From the NCBI RefSeq assembly GCF_051020985.1, contig NC_135002.1:7316001-7380000 (forward strand): a stretch of 64,000 nucleotides of DNA, written 5' to 3'. This document shows, piece after piece, positions 39,846 through 53,330 of this stretch. The notes beneath the pieces were generated by a model that was not told where the DNA came from, made no database searches, and was given only the letters and a program-made list of their open reading frames with translations. Positions within the stretch are counted from its first letter, which is position 1. Each line of letters begins with the position of its first letter. Made by a program: the position numbers and the translations under genes. This DNA comes from Nomia melanderi. Its lineage: Eukaryota; Arthropoda; Insecta; Hymenoptera; Halictidae.

Positions 39846-42800
39846 CTGTATAAGGCGAATTAAGAAGCAAAACATCCTGGATGTATCTGGGAATTGTGAT
39901 GAATGCGTACTATATAGTTAGGAAAACCATAAAGTTGTGTTTTTCTGACCTTGCCCTTTTTATATTCTTACACGGATCGTTTACGCGCGGCCGATGTTGT
40001 GCCGTCGTATATGTGCAGTCCGATTCATTTTGTGTGTAATTCATGAAGTAACATGTACAGTGAGTCAAAAGAATATTTGTACAGTATCAGTTTCCTCGTA
40101 GTGATTTTATATAAAGAAATACCATATTAATATAATCTGGATTGTTTAGTACTTCATTATAAAAACAGAATAATATATTCGTTTAAAAAAATTAATAATT
40201 TATTATTCAAAAGTTATACACAAACAACGAAAATCTCGTGGCTAAAAAAAGGGATTTTTACAATGTTAATCGGTCTAATAATCGTATATTTAATAGTGAT
40301 GTGTTATAAAAATAGCAACAAAATATCCATTATAAGTGTTATATGTATATTTATTAATATTGCATCATTATCTAGAGGGTATGTTATGTACTTTGGAATT
40401 ACCCTTTATCGGTATGTATGGTAGAGTAATTAGAAGTGTTAGAAGCGTCATTCATTAATTATATGAATACAGATAAAACGGTTGAAGTATGTGAATGTAA
40501 ATTTACAAAAAGCAACAAATTTTTGGAAAGATGTGGCAATGGAGAGTACTTTGTGAAAATTTATAAATCATAAATAAATTTATCATATGGTAACGATTTC
40601 TTATGGTAAGATTCCTTAAGTTTACGGTGGCTACTAGTACCTTTAGGGAATTGCCGATAGAGGACCTCGCATTGTCAATTTCAAGAATTCGCTTTTTGTC
40701 TTTTGAGTTTAATAAAAATACAACAGAACAGAACATTGAAAATCTTAAATTAAAAAGTTCTCGCAAAACAATTTCAACAATTAACAAATGAATAAAAATT
40801 CATGCATGCATGAAGGTGACAATCTTACGGCTTAGATTCACAAGATACAAAAAATCTGATTTACTTTATCGATTAAGAACAGAATACTCCACTTATGGAT
40901 ATATACTCCACTTTATAATTTCAATGTTTATTCTTCCATAAATAAATTTCTTTCATAACGTCTCCGTTATGAAAGAATAAATAGTATTACAGAAACCTCG
41001 AAATTACCGTGGCAGTTAACGCGTTAACAGTGCGTTCGCAACTCACTGATCTCGTTCTTCAGACCTTTAGTCGCGTTGTCCCGTTCCTCGGCTCAGCGTT
41101 CGCTATTTCCGTTGACACACTTCGATCCGCCGCGATCATTCCCGCCTCTTCTTTCCCTTCTTTTTTCGCTGCCATCGTCGAGCGGATCGCGTCGATCGAG
41201 GGCGCTTTGACAAGCTCGGAATTGTGAGGCAGCCGGCTGAGGGTTGACACTGGAAGACACCCGACGGAAGGAGAGGGATTCGCGACGGCTTAGGCGAAAT
41301 CGCCGTTAATGGCTTGGCCGGAGGATTTCCTGGCGTTCGCCGAGCTTTTTTACGCGGGTTTCCGGCCGGGCCCGATCTAAAGCGCTCACTCAAATCAAGA
41401 TTCTCACCTTTTCACCGGCAGAGATGAGCCGGATGGCCGACCCGGACTCTCCCCCTGCAACCCCTAGCCGCCAACTCCGCGGAGCTTCCGCGTCCCGCTT
41501 TTTTCTTCATCCATCTTTCGCCATCTTCGTCCTCGATCCCGTCCTGTCTTTGCTTTTTCGAGAGCCGGAGCCTTTTCAGGACCTCCCAGCGTTTTTTCCC
41601 CAAACCCCCAGCGCTAAATGGCCAGTTTTTCGGCGGACCAGCTAAACCGCTAACCCGGGGTCCGGCCATCGTGTTCGCGCCGGACGAGAAAGGAGCTTTC
41701 TTCACGGTAATCTGAAATTGACGTAATGATGATGGATCTACCCCAGCGATGAAATTAACAGCCCTTGTCCTCCGCTGGTAGGCCTTGCCAGGAATAACCC
41801 AGGGCCAATTTCGAATAGCCAACGGTGAACGTAAATACGGGCTCGGATTGGGGATTCTGCGGGATGGTTGCCGACAATGTAAGATTTTTTGGTTGGAAAT
41901 TGGGCGCGAGTTTGATTTGAAATCATCGTGGAAGAATGTATCGATTGTTTTGTTTTTTTTTTTTAAGGAAAAATGATATTCAGTACTAGTTTCGTTAATT
42001 TGAAACGATTTACTTCTTTAACCGGTTAGCTATGAACGAAAGGTATATTCGTCACGTATAAAGTTACGCCGTTAAAACTCCATACGCAATACATAATTTA
42101 AATACACGCTTTCGAAAGAGGGCAACGCAACTGACTGGTTAAATAGTTTATGCAGAAGTGATCGGACAATTATTCGGATAACGGAGCCCTTGCCGTGTTT
42201 TAAATTGAATAAAGAAAAAGCGCTTGAGTACTAGGTACTGGGTCGCAGACGACGCTTATGCCTCGCTGGCACGCAATATTAATTCTAGGGTAACATTGTT
42301 TAACCGTTCTATCATATTGTTCCATACACGAAATAGAATTACCCTTCCCCATCCGGTGCAGCTTTGCTTCCCCCTGAATCTCATTTTCTTCTGTCTACCG
42401 TCTACGCAAACAAAACGATCCCCTCGCGGTTAAATAATCGTGGCGAAAATTCGTTTTCATTGAAACAAAATGTCGTGACATCTGTCAAGTAGAGCTGAAT
42501 TCAAAACGGTTGCGCTGAATTCGAACTACGTGCTCATTGTCTGAAGCTCGAATGAAAGAGAAATCTGGGTTACGTTCAAGCCACGATAAAGAATCAAATT
42601 TATTTCACATCACATCCGTACACCTCAAACACAATTCCTCTATTAGCATTTTTTCTACAAAAGTTCCATTAATCGATGATCCAACCCCAAACGGTTTAAA
42701 GTGGCAACACTCCAGTAAAATTGTCTACTCTTCAGAGGGTCCAACATGAATGCAATAATGGTTTCTCTGGATCCACATGCAAATTCAAACGTTCAAGAAC

Positions 42801-45800
42801 GCAATCAGAAAAATAAGATTACAATCGAAAATATATTTCCTTAAAAACTCCTACGATAAACACTGCGATCCGAATATTTCATATATATTCCCTTATATCT
42901 CATGCACGCTGTACAATTTCGTTTGAAATTTCCCATAAATTTATAAATATCCGCAGTCTACGGATCGCCTTCAACCTAAAGAGGTTATAAACCCGGCATT
43001 TTCTTGCCAGTTACCACGCGACCCATCGTCCACACGGCGAACCTACTCGTCCCAGCCGGGTACACGATAATCGAGTGTCCGAGTCTCGTACCCGACAGGG
43101 AGCGGGATGTGCTCGCGTGTCAATATCTAAGTGAAATTCAATAATATCCGAACAAGCAAGGTGTCCTGGACGGCGTGTGCGCCCAGCGTTGCAAGAACAC
43201 GAGCCAACGGGTCGTCAAGAGCTGCGGGAAGGGCTAGCGGGTGGCAAACGGGAGGCTGGGTAGCGAAGAGCAAAGGCGATACGCCGTGCTCGAGGGTTGG
43301 TGTTGGGTTTTAAAGGGTGGGACGGATACAATATTTCAGAGCGGCGACAAGGAGCAAGCCTGCTTGCCACTGGCAAATTAATTAAATTCCTACCGGCTCC
43401 TGGCGGAAAGGCTAAGGGATAGCCGGCGAACCGGGCAAGAGTTCTGTGCTCAGCCCGTGGGAATATTGTAATTAAGATATGTACTTCTATCCTCCATTTT
43501 CCTCCCGCAGCCTCCCCGGGCCCGCAGCCGCATGATTTACGCTTCGAAGGACGCGGTATTGTCTGTTTCGACCGTTTCTAAATTGCATCCTATTACGGGC
43601 CCCGCGCTCCCACGTGCCACGAGACGCCGTTTCCGGTTACCGCGGCCGACGTGCCTCTGCTTTGATTGACGTTTAACATTCCTATTAGTTGCGGGCACCC
43701 TTGAGGAGCCCGTGGCCGCGGATACACCGGTGTTCGTGGATGATTGAAATTGATGATTTGAACGTTTTCACTGTGGGACAGTGAATCGTTGGAATGTCCC
43801 GCTTAAGATTGAGCACTTACGTTGTTTACTTGAAGCCGTTGAAAATGAACTCTTCAGGCTGGAGAAGTTACTTTCAGCTACTTGATTTGATATAGAAGAA
43901 TTGTAAAGCTTGATGTTTAATATTAAACTAAGTACAGTGGAACAAAATAGCTTTGTTCGTCCTAATTTACGTGTGACTTATCGTTACGTTAGTTTTAAAG
44001 GAAATTTCTATCTCGTCGGAGAATGTTGAGTATTTCTAGTGTAAAAGATTCGAGTGTAAAGGGTTAATGGTTTGTTATGCAATCCTAAATCGTTAAATTA
44101 TACTGAGTATCATAGGCTAAGTATTGCTTAGGGACTATTGCAGAGATTACTATGACTATAAGGTAGGACTATCACTGAAGATTGCTGTATATCTGTGTAT
44201 CAATGAAATCGAAAAACAAAATTAATTCTCTGTTAAATAATAATCTCGGAGGTTTCCCGAGGATTTTTCGATAGGTAACCAGCAAATCTTCAAGAGTGAT
44301 GATCTTTGAAAGAGCTGGGTAATCTCTGGAAGCGACCACGGAGACTTATGGGCTATTACAGGTCCCTAATGACTATGAAGTCAAATCTTCCTTAACCCAT
44401 TGTGACCTTTAATCATTTTCAAAAGTTATTCCGCTAGCCGCGAATTGAATTAAGAGATATCCGACTAGCAAGAAACTTGGTCTAGTCACGTTGAACAGAC
44501 GACTAGGGGGATATTTTATGTTCTCGGAAGCAAGCGTTGATCATGATAGTCTCTAGGTGGCCGGTGGATTTATAAGAACATTTTGTCGATGGAAAATCCT
44601 AGTTGAATAAAATACGACGGCTACCAGTCTCAGCCCCGCAAATCGAAAGTTAAAACGTTAGATCGTTTCAATCGTTCTTCCGTCTCATCGCTGCCATTAT
44701 CTTCGATCTTATACGAAGTTCACGAAGTTCATCGCGTTTTGGGCGCCATACCGGGCAAATGATACCCGATCACGCGATACTATCCAGGAATCTATTGAAA
44801 TTTATGTGGCCGATGAGTTAGGTTCGCGCTGCCATTAAGCAGCGAAACGGTAGAACTTAATAACAGAATCTATTAGAAAGTTTCAATGATCGGGAACGCG
44901 GTGTGATTTCTAAACCAGAGATCAATCGTCGTTCAACTAAATACCACGTTCTATTTCAAGTGTACGCATGTTGGATTCTTCCTTTCGAATTTGCTTCCGT
45001 CGGTGGAAAAATTGTTCACCAACGGTAATTCTATGAAAAATATGAACTTTAAAATGAGTTTATGAATTTATTTTGAACATGGGGCATCGATAACAGAAAA
45101 ATCTTACAGCATTTCGATGGCCAATACTTGAAAATATTCCAGGCTTGCGAAATTAAACGTGGAACTCTTGTCGAACGTCTCATTAAGATGTTATAGAGTA
45201 ATTCTGATTAATGCAATTACATGAATATTTATCTTAATTGTCTACATATTTTTAAACTTCTAATCGCCAAGACCTAAATGAACGAACCTAAATAAAAACG
45301 CGTCGGCGGAGGAAATTTCGACACCGCGTCTCTCATAACCGTGACGTGAAGGAAGGTGACTCGCGGGGCTGTGCCGAATTCCGCGCAAGATCGAAGATAA
45401 TGGTAGCGATGAGACGGAAGAGAGTCGATCAGAGAAGTCACTTATCGACCGGAGGAAGCAGTTTAACGGTTCGTTACGAACGGAATTCCTCGGTATTTTA
45501 TCTTTTGCCAACCTTTCTGCCCGTCGAGCAAAGAGAATGACGCTCCGATGGAAGATCGAGCGAAATCGGCGCGCACTGGCGTATCCTATTTGAAGAACAA
45601 CACGAATTCTTGTTATTAGTATTCGGTTCGTCTTCGTTGCCCCATTATCTGGAAATTCTGCATCGTTCCTTGGCCTCGATGGACCCTGTGGCTTGGGTTT
45701 TAAACCCTTGACCCATTGAAGAACAAATTTTCTACGACAGTAGATTTTGATACATACTACCCGATCAGTTTACGCCAATGTAATCAACATTTTAATGGAA

Positions 45801-46800
45801 AACCGAGGAAACCTTTTGTACCTTTTAACGATAGATCTAACAGATGAATCAAAACGACCCATTTCAATAAATGGGTTCTTATAAATTATATTTAAACTTT
45901 GTAATGAGATTTGTGTGGTTCGAATATTATTAATGTTATCAAAGACATAATGACATTAATGTTATTACATCACTATTATTTATAAATACTATCATGTTAT
46001 TGAAGGTTCTCTAGGGAATAAAAATAAAACGATCTGAAACAGTCGAAAATCGCATAGTTCTTCAATGAATTTCCGGCGTGGTCGCGCGTTCTCCGCTGAT
46101 GGGTACATCGCGAAGATCAACGATCGAACATTAGCAGCGCGGATCCCGCAGATACGATCGCGGCGAAGTTTCGCGCGTAAGTGCTTTACGTATAACTCGT
46201 GACCGAGGCTACAGCGCGATTAATAGAAATTTCCGTTCGAGGAGCCATTACCCGGCCGCGGCAAATGTACAAAACGTGCCGCCGCCCCGTAAAGTGCTAT
46301 TCATCTGCCGGTATGACTAGACATCGTGCCATTCGAACGACCGATTCAATGTCTGCCATGGAATCGATTCGTTTTCCCCGGAGCTACTCACGTACCGAGT
46401 ATACTTGGGCAATAAAGTCAATCGATAAGATAACAACCGACCGGGAACTTGCGGGAGCAGGTTGAAGGTCCGCGGCTGGCGAAGAAGTTCTACGTGTTTA
46501 CCGGTGCCGATCCGATGCCTGGATCCATTTTTGTCTCGTGGAGCCTTCCGCTTTTCCATTGTACAGGTTCTCTCGCGAATAAATCGACGAAATTGCGATT
46601 TTGCGAGCTGGAACGGATAAAAACGTAGGAGTACAAGAGGAACCGATTATTTTTTATCTTCCAACCCTTGGTGGAGGTAGCTAGGTTAGGGTGGTTTCAC
46701 TAAAATTCTGGCCAAATGGATTAATAGTGGATTCTAAGTGGTAATTACTTGTAATGAGAATAGTAGCGAATTTTAAATTTTAGGTAACGATAATAAGAGA

Positions 46801-46960
46801 TTGCCAATAATAAATAATAGTAATAATAAATTGTCAATAGTGAATAATAGTAATAACAACAGTAATAATAGATTTGAAAATATATTATTATTCGGTCGAT
46901 TTAGTAAACAATAGTAATAAAAATAATAAATTCTCAATAATAAATACTGGTAACGGTCAT
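46801..46960 (+). repeat. degenerate ~30-bp AT-rich tandem repeat
   Basis: Two adjacent 30-bp units start at 46,801 and 46,831 and agree at about 25 of 30 positions (ttgccaataataaataatag against ttgtcaatagtgaataatag). A weaker third unit starts at 46,931 (ttctcaataataaatactgg). Confidence 0.65.
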
Positions 46961-49900
46961 CATAAATTATAAATATGGAATTAGAATTCGCGTGTCCGAA
47001 CTATCCATTTATCCCCCCGATCGCACGGATATTCGGATATCAAGGAACACGGAACGTGATCTGTTTATGTTTAAAAAGGACGGGCGCATCGATAATTGAA
47101 CGGGTGACGTTTTCCCCGCGAGCCGTCCGGATCGACGGAAAATTAAGCGAGGCATCGCTCTAAATACGGAGGCGGTTCAATCAGCTCCATATACAAATTG
47201 GAAATTAACCCAAGTAAGCTATCGCGACCACATCCCTGCAAGTTTAGTTTGCAGACACCTGATACAAAGCGTAATAAATACCCTTTGCCTCCGACGGAGG
47301 AAGTTAAATATTAATTAACGCGGCCCGCTAATGGACCTTTGAATATAAACGAACGCGAGCCTAAGAGCTCGGAATCTGGTATCGTCACGTTACGAGCATC
47401 GTTTCGTTTACACGACGTCAAGCACACACGAAAAACCGTTCTGCGCCCTCGTGCTGCCCCAGAAAACGAATCCCCTGCTAATCCAACCCCTTGGCGAGGT
47501 GCGTACGATCGAACAGGCTTGGGTGATTATTACGATACATTCACGTAATATGGAACTTATTGAGTTACCGGTGATTCTAACAATACTAGGTAATTCATTA
47601 ATTATTTATTTGCCTATTTTACTTGCTTATCGATTGAGTTATTGATGAATAATCAAATTATATATTCTGTTTAATATTCTCCACGCAATAGAAGGGATTT
47701 CATTTCTTTGACTATCTCTTCTTTCACTACCCTTGTCACCGTATTGATAGTCACGAGAATCCTGAGCCTTTTATATCTCTTATTCTTCCATAGCAAAGGT
47801 ACATAAACATACTTACTAGTTATTTAGTATTATAATTTTTATATTACTCTATTATCTAATCAGTTACCCTATTAAACTCTTCCATTTTACGTTATCCCCC
47901 AAACAGCAATTGCTTTCAATTCAAAAGCCCTGGTCATCGGTGATCACAATAAACGAATTAATTATGCTCTACATATTTGTTAAATACTTTCTCCATAGGT
48001 CCATTGGACAACAAACCACCGAATGCACCGAATAAGTGTAAGTGGACAGAGAACTCCTGCAGTTTTTTTCTCTTCTGTCCTTTCTAAACGATCGCGATAG
48101 ACTTTCTCATTGAAACGAACGCGGTACAGTTGAAGAACAGTGCGAGGGCGAAAAGGGGCAACCGGCGCGGGGGCAGGATGCGAAAAGCCGAAGAAAAGCG
48201 ACGGCAGAAGAAAAAGTTTCGGTGTACGCCTCTCCCGCGGGCTAACTTCATTTAAAAACACAACGAATTTCCTCCGCCCGGGAAATAGACGAAGACGTGT
48301 TTTTCCCTGGGAAAACTCTTCGTTCGCTTCCATCAGCGGTGGCCACCGTTCACCCTCATCCACCCTTTCCCTCCTCTTTCTCACGCCCCGCGACACCTCT
48401 TGTTCTCTTTATTCGACTCTGGCCCAGCTTCTCGATACTTTGAGTACGCTTTCGCACCCTGCGACCAGCTTTTGGGCTTTTCCAACCCCCGATGAACCGC
48501 GGAAAGGAGTGAGAACGCAGCTAATTCTTTACATGGATCGATTAGTTGGAAAATTCTAAATATCCGAGTGTATTTATTTTGAAAGCGTAATATTTAATAT
48601 GTAGGTTTTGTTTTAGTGGTTACTATTGTATCTGTAATGACCAATGTGATTCGTTGCGAAGATTTCCCGATCGGTTTGGTGAGAATCAATGTAAATCTAT
48701 CTCGTGGCAAACAGGAAATTCTAACAGTGAAATCTGGGCAAATTGCTGATAATAAAATGAAGTTTTTTTAGTACAATAGCGAAGGAAATTGAAAAGAAGA
48801 AAAGGAAAAATAATCGTCAGCAATTGATTCTCATAGAAAAATAATTAGAATTACTTGGAATTAGATCATTGGAATGTCGACGTTGTAAAGCATTGGCTTG
48901 TTCGTAAACTATTGTCGTTCTGTAAATAAATAAGACTAAATATTATTTAATTATATTAAGTTAAAATTATATACACAAGCATGCACAGATTTTATGCAGA
49001 TTCTTCGGAGGACGAGGCAGGGAACAATAAGATCTGTATGTTCATTAAAGAATGATCGATAGGTTCTTGAGGTCCGGATCACGAGAGCTCGCAAATGAGG
49101 TCGCACCCACGGGGCACATCGTCGCTAATGCGCGAGTATCAACTCCCTAGATCACCGGGCGTATTAAATCATACTGTCAATGAGGACTCAACCCGCCGCC
49201 AACACGGCGAAATCAGACGAGGACTTAACATGGCGCTGTGTATTAACGCGCGATGTATCGTCCCCTGGATTATTAGCTGCATCAATTTCAAGTGTCGGCG
49301 AGCTTTCTAAGTTGTGGGGAAAGTAATCAATTTCGCGGCGACGTATTGACGCACGATACTCGGATCCACGCTCCGTTTGAAGTGTCCATGTCGTTATTAT
49401 TCGTGCGTCGACCGATTAACTCGACGATTCGATACAACTGTTGTCTATTCGATATTTTTGAATCGTTGAAATGCTAGAATTATTCTCCGTGGAATTATAT
49501 TTTCTCGCCTACAAAGGCAATATTCTTTATTAAAGTGATAAACATTGTCACTATTCAATCAGTTGCCATTTAACATCATTCATAATTATATTATTAACAT
49601 TCAAAGTCTCCAAATTTCCTTAAAAAATACAGGTAAACGTTTCAACCAATTAAAAATGACTTCACAATGTCATCCGAGCCACAATATTTAAGAAGCCGGC
49701 ATCGAAAGAAACGACATGAAAAAACAAGAACAAAACACGAAATAACAAATACGAAATTTCTCTCAGATTAAATAAAATCCTTCCAGCAATCAGTCTCGAT
49801 TCGAAACACGGCCAGGATCAAAAAATCTCACGCATGGTTCCTTCTATTGTCGTCTATTCGCCGAACACTTTGCGTGTTCGCTCGGGTCCCGGCGCTGCGC

Positions 49901-51585
49901 AAAGATGGCCGACGACACCGATTGAAACGGAACGGGACGGAATCGAATGGAGCGGAGCTGTCACGTTCGAGACACGCCTTTGTCTGGACGGTTGACAGAG
50001 TTCTTTCCCGTGCCCGTTCTCTCTCGCTTTTAAACGTGCCGGGGAACCAACGTGCAACGGCGCCGCACATGGACGCTCCCGAAGACGGCACCCTTCGTTG
50101 CTTCGAGGCGGTCAACGAATCACGGGGGATAAATCTCACGAGTCGCCTTCCTCGGAAGATTAAAAAGACACCCGAGCGCAAAGAAGGGAGAAGCGAAAAG
50201 GGAATAGACGAGAGTCTGGGTATCCGGATGGATCACGACGTTTGAGGATCACGTGGATTCGGAAGCACCACTTTTTGAAAATCTCTGTCCCCCTAACATT
50301 TGAAGTTTCAAGTTTTAAATTCGAACCTTCAAAATTCCAGTTTTCCTAGATTCAGAGTCACGTTAAGATCGTGAATTGGCAACAAATTTCACGCTGGGAA
50401 AGTTATCGTGTCCGTAATAAAAGAGGACTCTTCAGCTTGCGAGTAGCCGGCTAACATTGATCTAGAGAATATATAATTCTAGCCAGTTTCGAATGTTTTA
50501 GAATAAACTATCAAAGTGTTATGTTGAGTTACAGCTAAATTAGGTGATCTAGATGCAAGTTCTGCAATGAGAAACCAAAGGTATCTTTACATAACAAAGG
50601 ACGAAAGCGTTAAGCTTTGAAAGCCTAAACATGAAGAAGACACTTACGTTCGAGACACTCTGTACAGTAATCCCAAGACACTCGTGCGTCACGGTACGAA
50701 TTTCGTTTCCCGGGAACTCGTTCCGCAATTCACAGCGAAGACGGGGAGAGAAGTGAGATCGATGGTTACCAGAAAGTCGGGCCGAGCTGTCCAGGGGCGT
50801 CGTTAAGCCGGCCGCTTTGCCCTTGGCATTTATATTCATCGGCAAGTTTGATTGTGCCCCGGTATGGATTTCCTCGGCGCGACCAGAAGCTAAAGCCCCG
50901 GAAGATATCGGAGGAAGAGGGTGGCGCGAGATGGGGCTGGCTGGCTGGATATAGGGGATGACGGCGCGCAATGGAACAGGCAAATCTTCGAGCGCTCGCA
51001 GCCGGACTTCAGAGTGGCCCGCGGTTATAGCGGGCTTTTATTTCCGAATCATCGATCTCCATAAAGTTGCGGCCGCGAAATGAGTTCTTGCCACCTTCGG
51101 GCGACCTGCTTTAAACCAATCTATACGCGTGCACATATAGAGTGCTCGAAAACAGGATTCCAGAGTATATACTGCTATTTAGTCGAATAGAGGAACCGAA
51201 TTCTGACGAGTATTGGTTGGATGATTGATGTCTTTGTTGTAACAATATTATTAAATGCAATCCATTTCGAAGCAAGGATATCTTCAAGCTAGCCAGCTAG
51301 GTAACTGTAGTTTCAACCTGAACGAAAAGCTACTTACGATTGCGAATATTCACTTTTTAAATTATGTTTCGAGAATGTTAGATTAGAACCTTCTTGTTCT
51401 ACTTATCTGACAAGTGTCGTCTGTTTTTGAAGTGCTGAAACCCTTTCTTTTTTGACACCCTATGCGCGGACATGCACACCGAGCGCGAGTTACGCGAAGA
51501 ACGATTCAGTTGGCTGTATTTAATTGAAGAGTCCGATCCTCTATCATCCGGAGATATCGCGGCGGGACTCCTTGAACAGTGTCCG

Positions 51586-51649
51586 CTATAAATACGCACA
51601 CCGAGTGCCTTCGAAACGCGGCCCTGTGCTTTCGTCGGGTATAAATAGC
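51586..51649 (+). promoter_or_regulatory. two TATAAATA motifs about 50 bp apart
   Basis: Two good TATA-box matches occur: ctataaatacgc near 51,587 and gtataaatagcggg near 51,640, both in moderately GC-rich sequence where they are less likely by chance. No start codon with a long frame follows, so any transcript would be noncoding or have a distant coding exon. Confidence 0.25.
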
Positions 51650-51718
51650 GGGTAAACGTGAGTTCGCTCCCATCCTTTTATTTAGAACATGTATCCGCGG
51701 TGACTGTTCGCCACCATT

Positions 51719-51757
<39 letters not shown>

Positions 51758-51758
51758 T
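51719..51758 (+). repeat. (TC)n microsatellite
   Basis: About 40 bases of TC dinucleotide, broken once by an extra T. It abuts a T-rich degenerate tandem repeat on its right. Confidence 0.9.
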
Positions 51759-51773
51759 TGGACATTTAATTTT

Positions 51774-52235
51774 ATTTTGACGTTCTTTCGTTTTTTTTTC
51801 GTACTTGTTTTCATTTTTAGTGTTCCTTTTTACTGTCTTTTTTGTTTTTTTTACTCTTGATAAAGGCATTTAATTCCATGCCGGAGTTCTTACGTTTTTT
51901 TTTTGAAATTTTTGTTTCGGTACTCGTTTTTGTTTTTAGTATTTCCTGGATTTTTTTATCTTTCTGTTCCTGTTTTCTCGGTGGAGGTATTTGATTCTAT
52001 TTTGGTATTCTTTCGTTTCTTCGGTACTTATTATTTGTGCACGTTTTCATTTGTAGTCTTTCCTGGATCTTCTGCCCTTTTGGTGATTTCTTTTTCTTGG
52101 CGGAGACGTTATAATTATACTTTGGCGTTCTTTTGTTCCTTTGGCATTTGTTTTTTTTTGGGTACGTGTTCTTTTCTTTAGCATTTCCTCGGTTTTTGCT
52201 TCGCTTCGTTTTTTTTTTTCTTGGCGGAGGCGAGT
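51774..52235 (+). repeat. degenerate ~120-bp T-rich tandem repeat, four copies
   Basis: A block recurs about four times: cgttctttcg near 51,781, gttcttacg near 51,886, gtattctttcg near 52,005 and gcgttcttttg near 52,125. Each unit then shows a ggtac(t/c)-type segment, a tttcctgga-type segment and a ttcttggcggag-type end. The later spacings are close to 120 bp, a multiple of three, which keeps one frame open and makes a false 92-codon Phe-rich ORF. Confidence 0.7.
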
Positions 52236-53039
52236 TGATCACAGGAAAAGAGTTGAAACGATTCAGACGGAGGAGCAAGGGGAAAAGAAGGCTGCACAAA
52301 CAGCAGATTGCGTTTAATCCTGCTTCTGGCTTCAGTTCAGCTGCACATTTTGCATAATGCTGAGGAACAGGGAGCATGTGTACATAGCACATTAGTTGAC
52401 TGTCGACTTTTTGTACCCACGGTCAGTCCTGATAAATAAAATACGGCGAAATGCAAATTTGAAGTGTAAAACACACTTCGTTACGTTCTTTTACGTAATT
52501 GCAAAATATAAGTTCTATACAGTAGCCATTCATGACACCTATAAATATATATTCTATAAAAACACGAGAAAATAACAGTTTTCAAAAATCGAAGTTTAAA
52601 ATATTCTTATTCGCAATAACACTGAACAAATGGTATAGTCAGAGTGCAATCGTTGACAATACTTAATACTAGGTTTACAGACGTTCATTGTACAGTTTAT
52701 TCTGTTGTTCCTAGTAAAATAGATATTCGTTCATTTAGATCTTAGAAGTTAGGGGTTGAAAAATAGACGATTAGAATACACACTGCAACAGAGTCAATCA
52801 AAATTGACGTAAAAATCTACCAAACAGTATTTATAAAATTCAATATGTATGAAATCGACGCGTTCCGTAAACATAGTATAGTAATCCCGGGCGAGCCCCA
52901 AGTTTATAGTGGGGCTACTATTATTATAGATATTGAAAAGGTGGATCTTCAGTAAAAAGAGAATTAGGAAACAATATGGACAATACGTAAAAATACAACT
53001 TAATACCACGAAGGCCCACACACGACTCTCTATCACGCA

Positions 53040-53330
53040 CAAAAATGTTCTCCGCTGTCTCTCACCAAAATGTCCTCACGCATGCATTCCCACTCGCTTT
53101 TAACACACACCCCCATTCGCTCTGTCTTTCTCACTCTTGTACCCTTCTCACTCGCATCTTTCGTCCATAGTCAAAATTCACGCAGTCACGTACACGCTTT
53201 TCTCACAGTCCAGTCGCTCAGTTCCAGACACTCTTCCTCGCATTCTTTCAGCCACTCGAGATTTTCTAAACGCAGTCACACTATTTTCCAAACATGCCGG
53301 TCCGTCGCAATACGACCTGGTCGCCCTTAC
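53040..53330 (+). repeat. CT-rich low-complexity block
   Basis: The sequence is dominated by C and T, with repeated tctcac, cactcgc and acacac motifs, and yields His/Ser-rich frames that I do not consider coding. Confidence 0.5.

Noticed and set aside
48140..48559. 139-codon plus-strand frame, with a 138-codon frame on the opposite strand
   Set aside because: Both strands are open at once in GC-rich DNA and the products are Arg/Ser-rich without any domain; this is typical of spurious GC-rich frames.
51903..52181. 92-codon Phe-rich frame
   Set aside because: It arises from a degenerate tandem repeat with a period near a multiple of three; the encoded repeats have no protein-like diversity.
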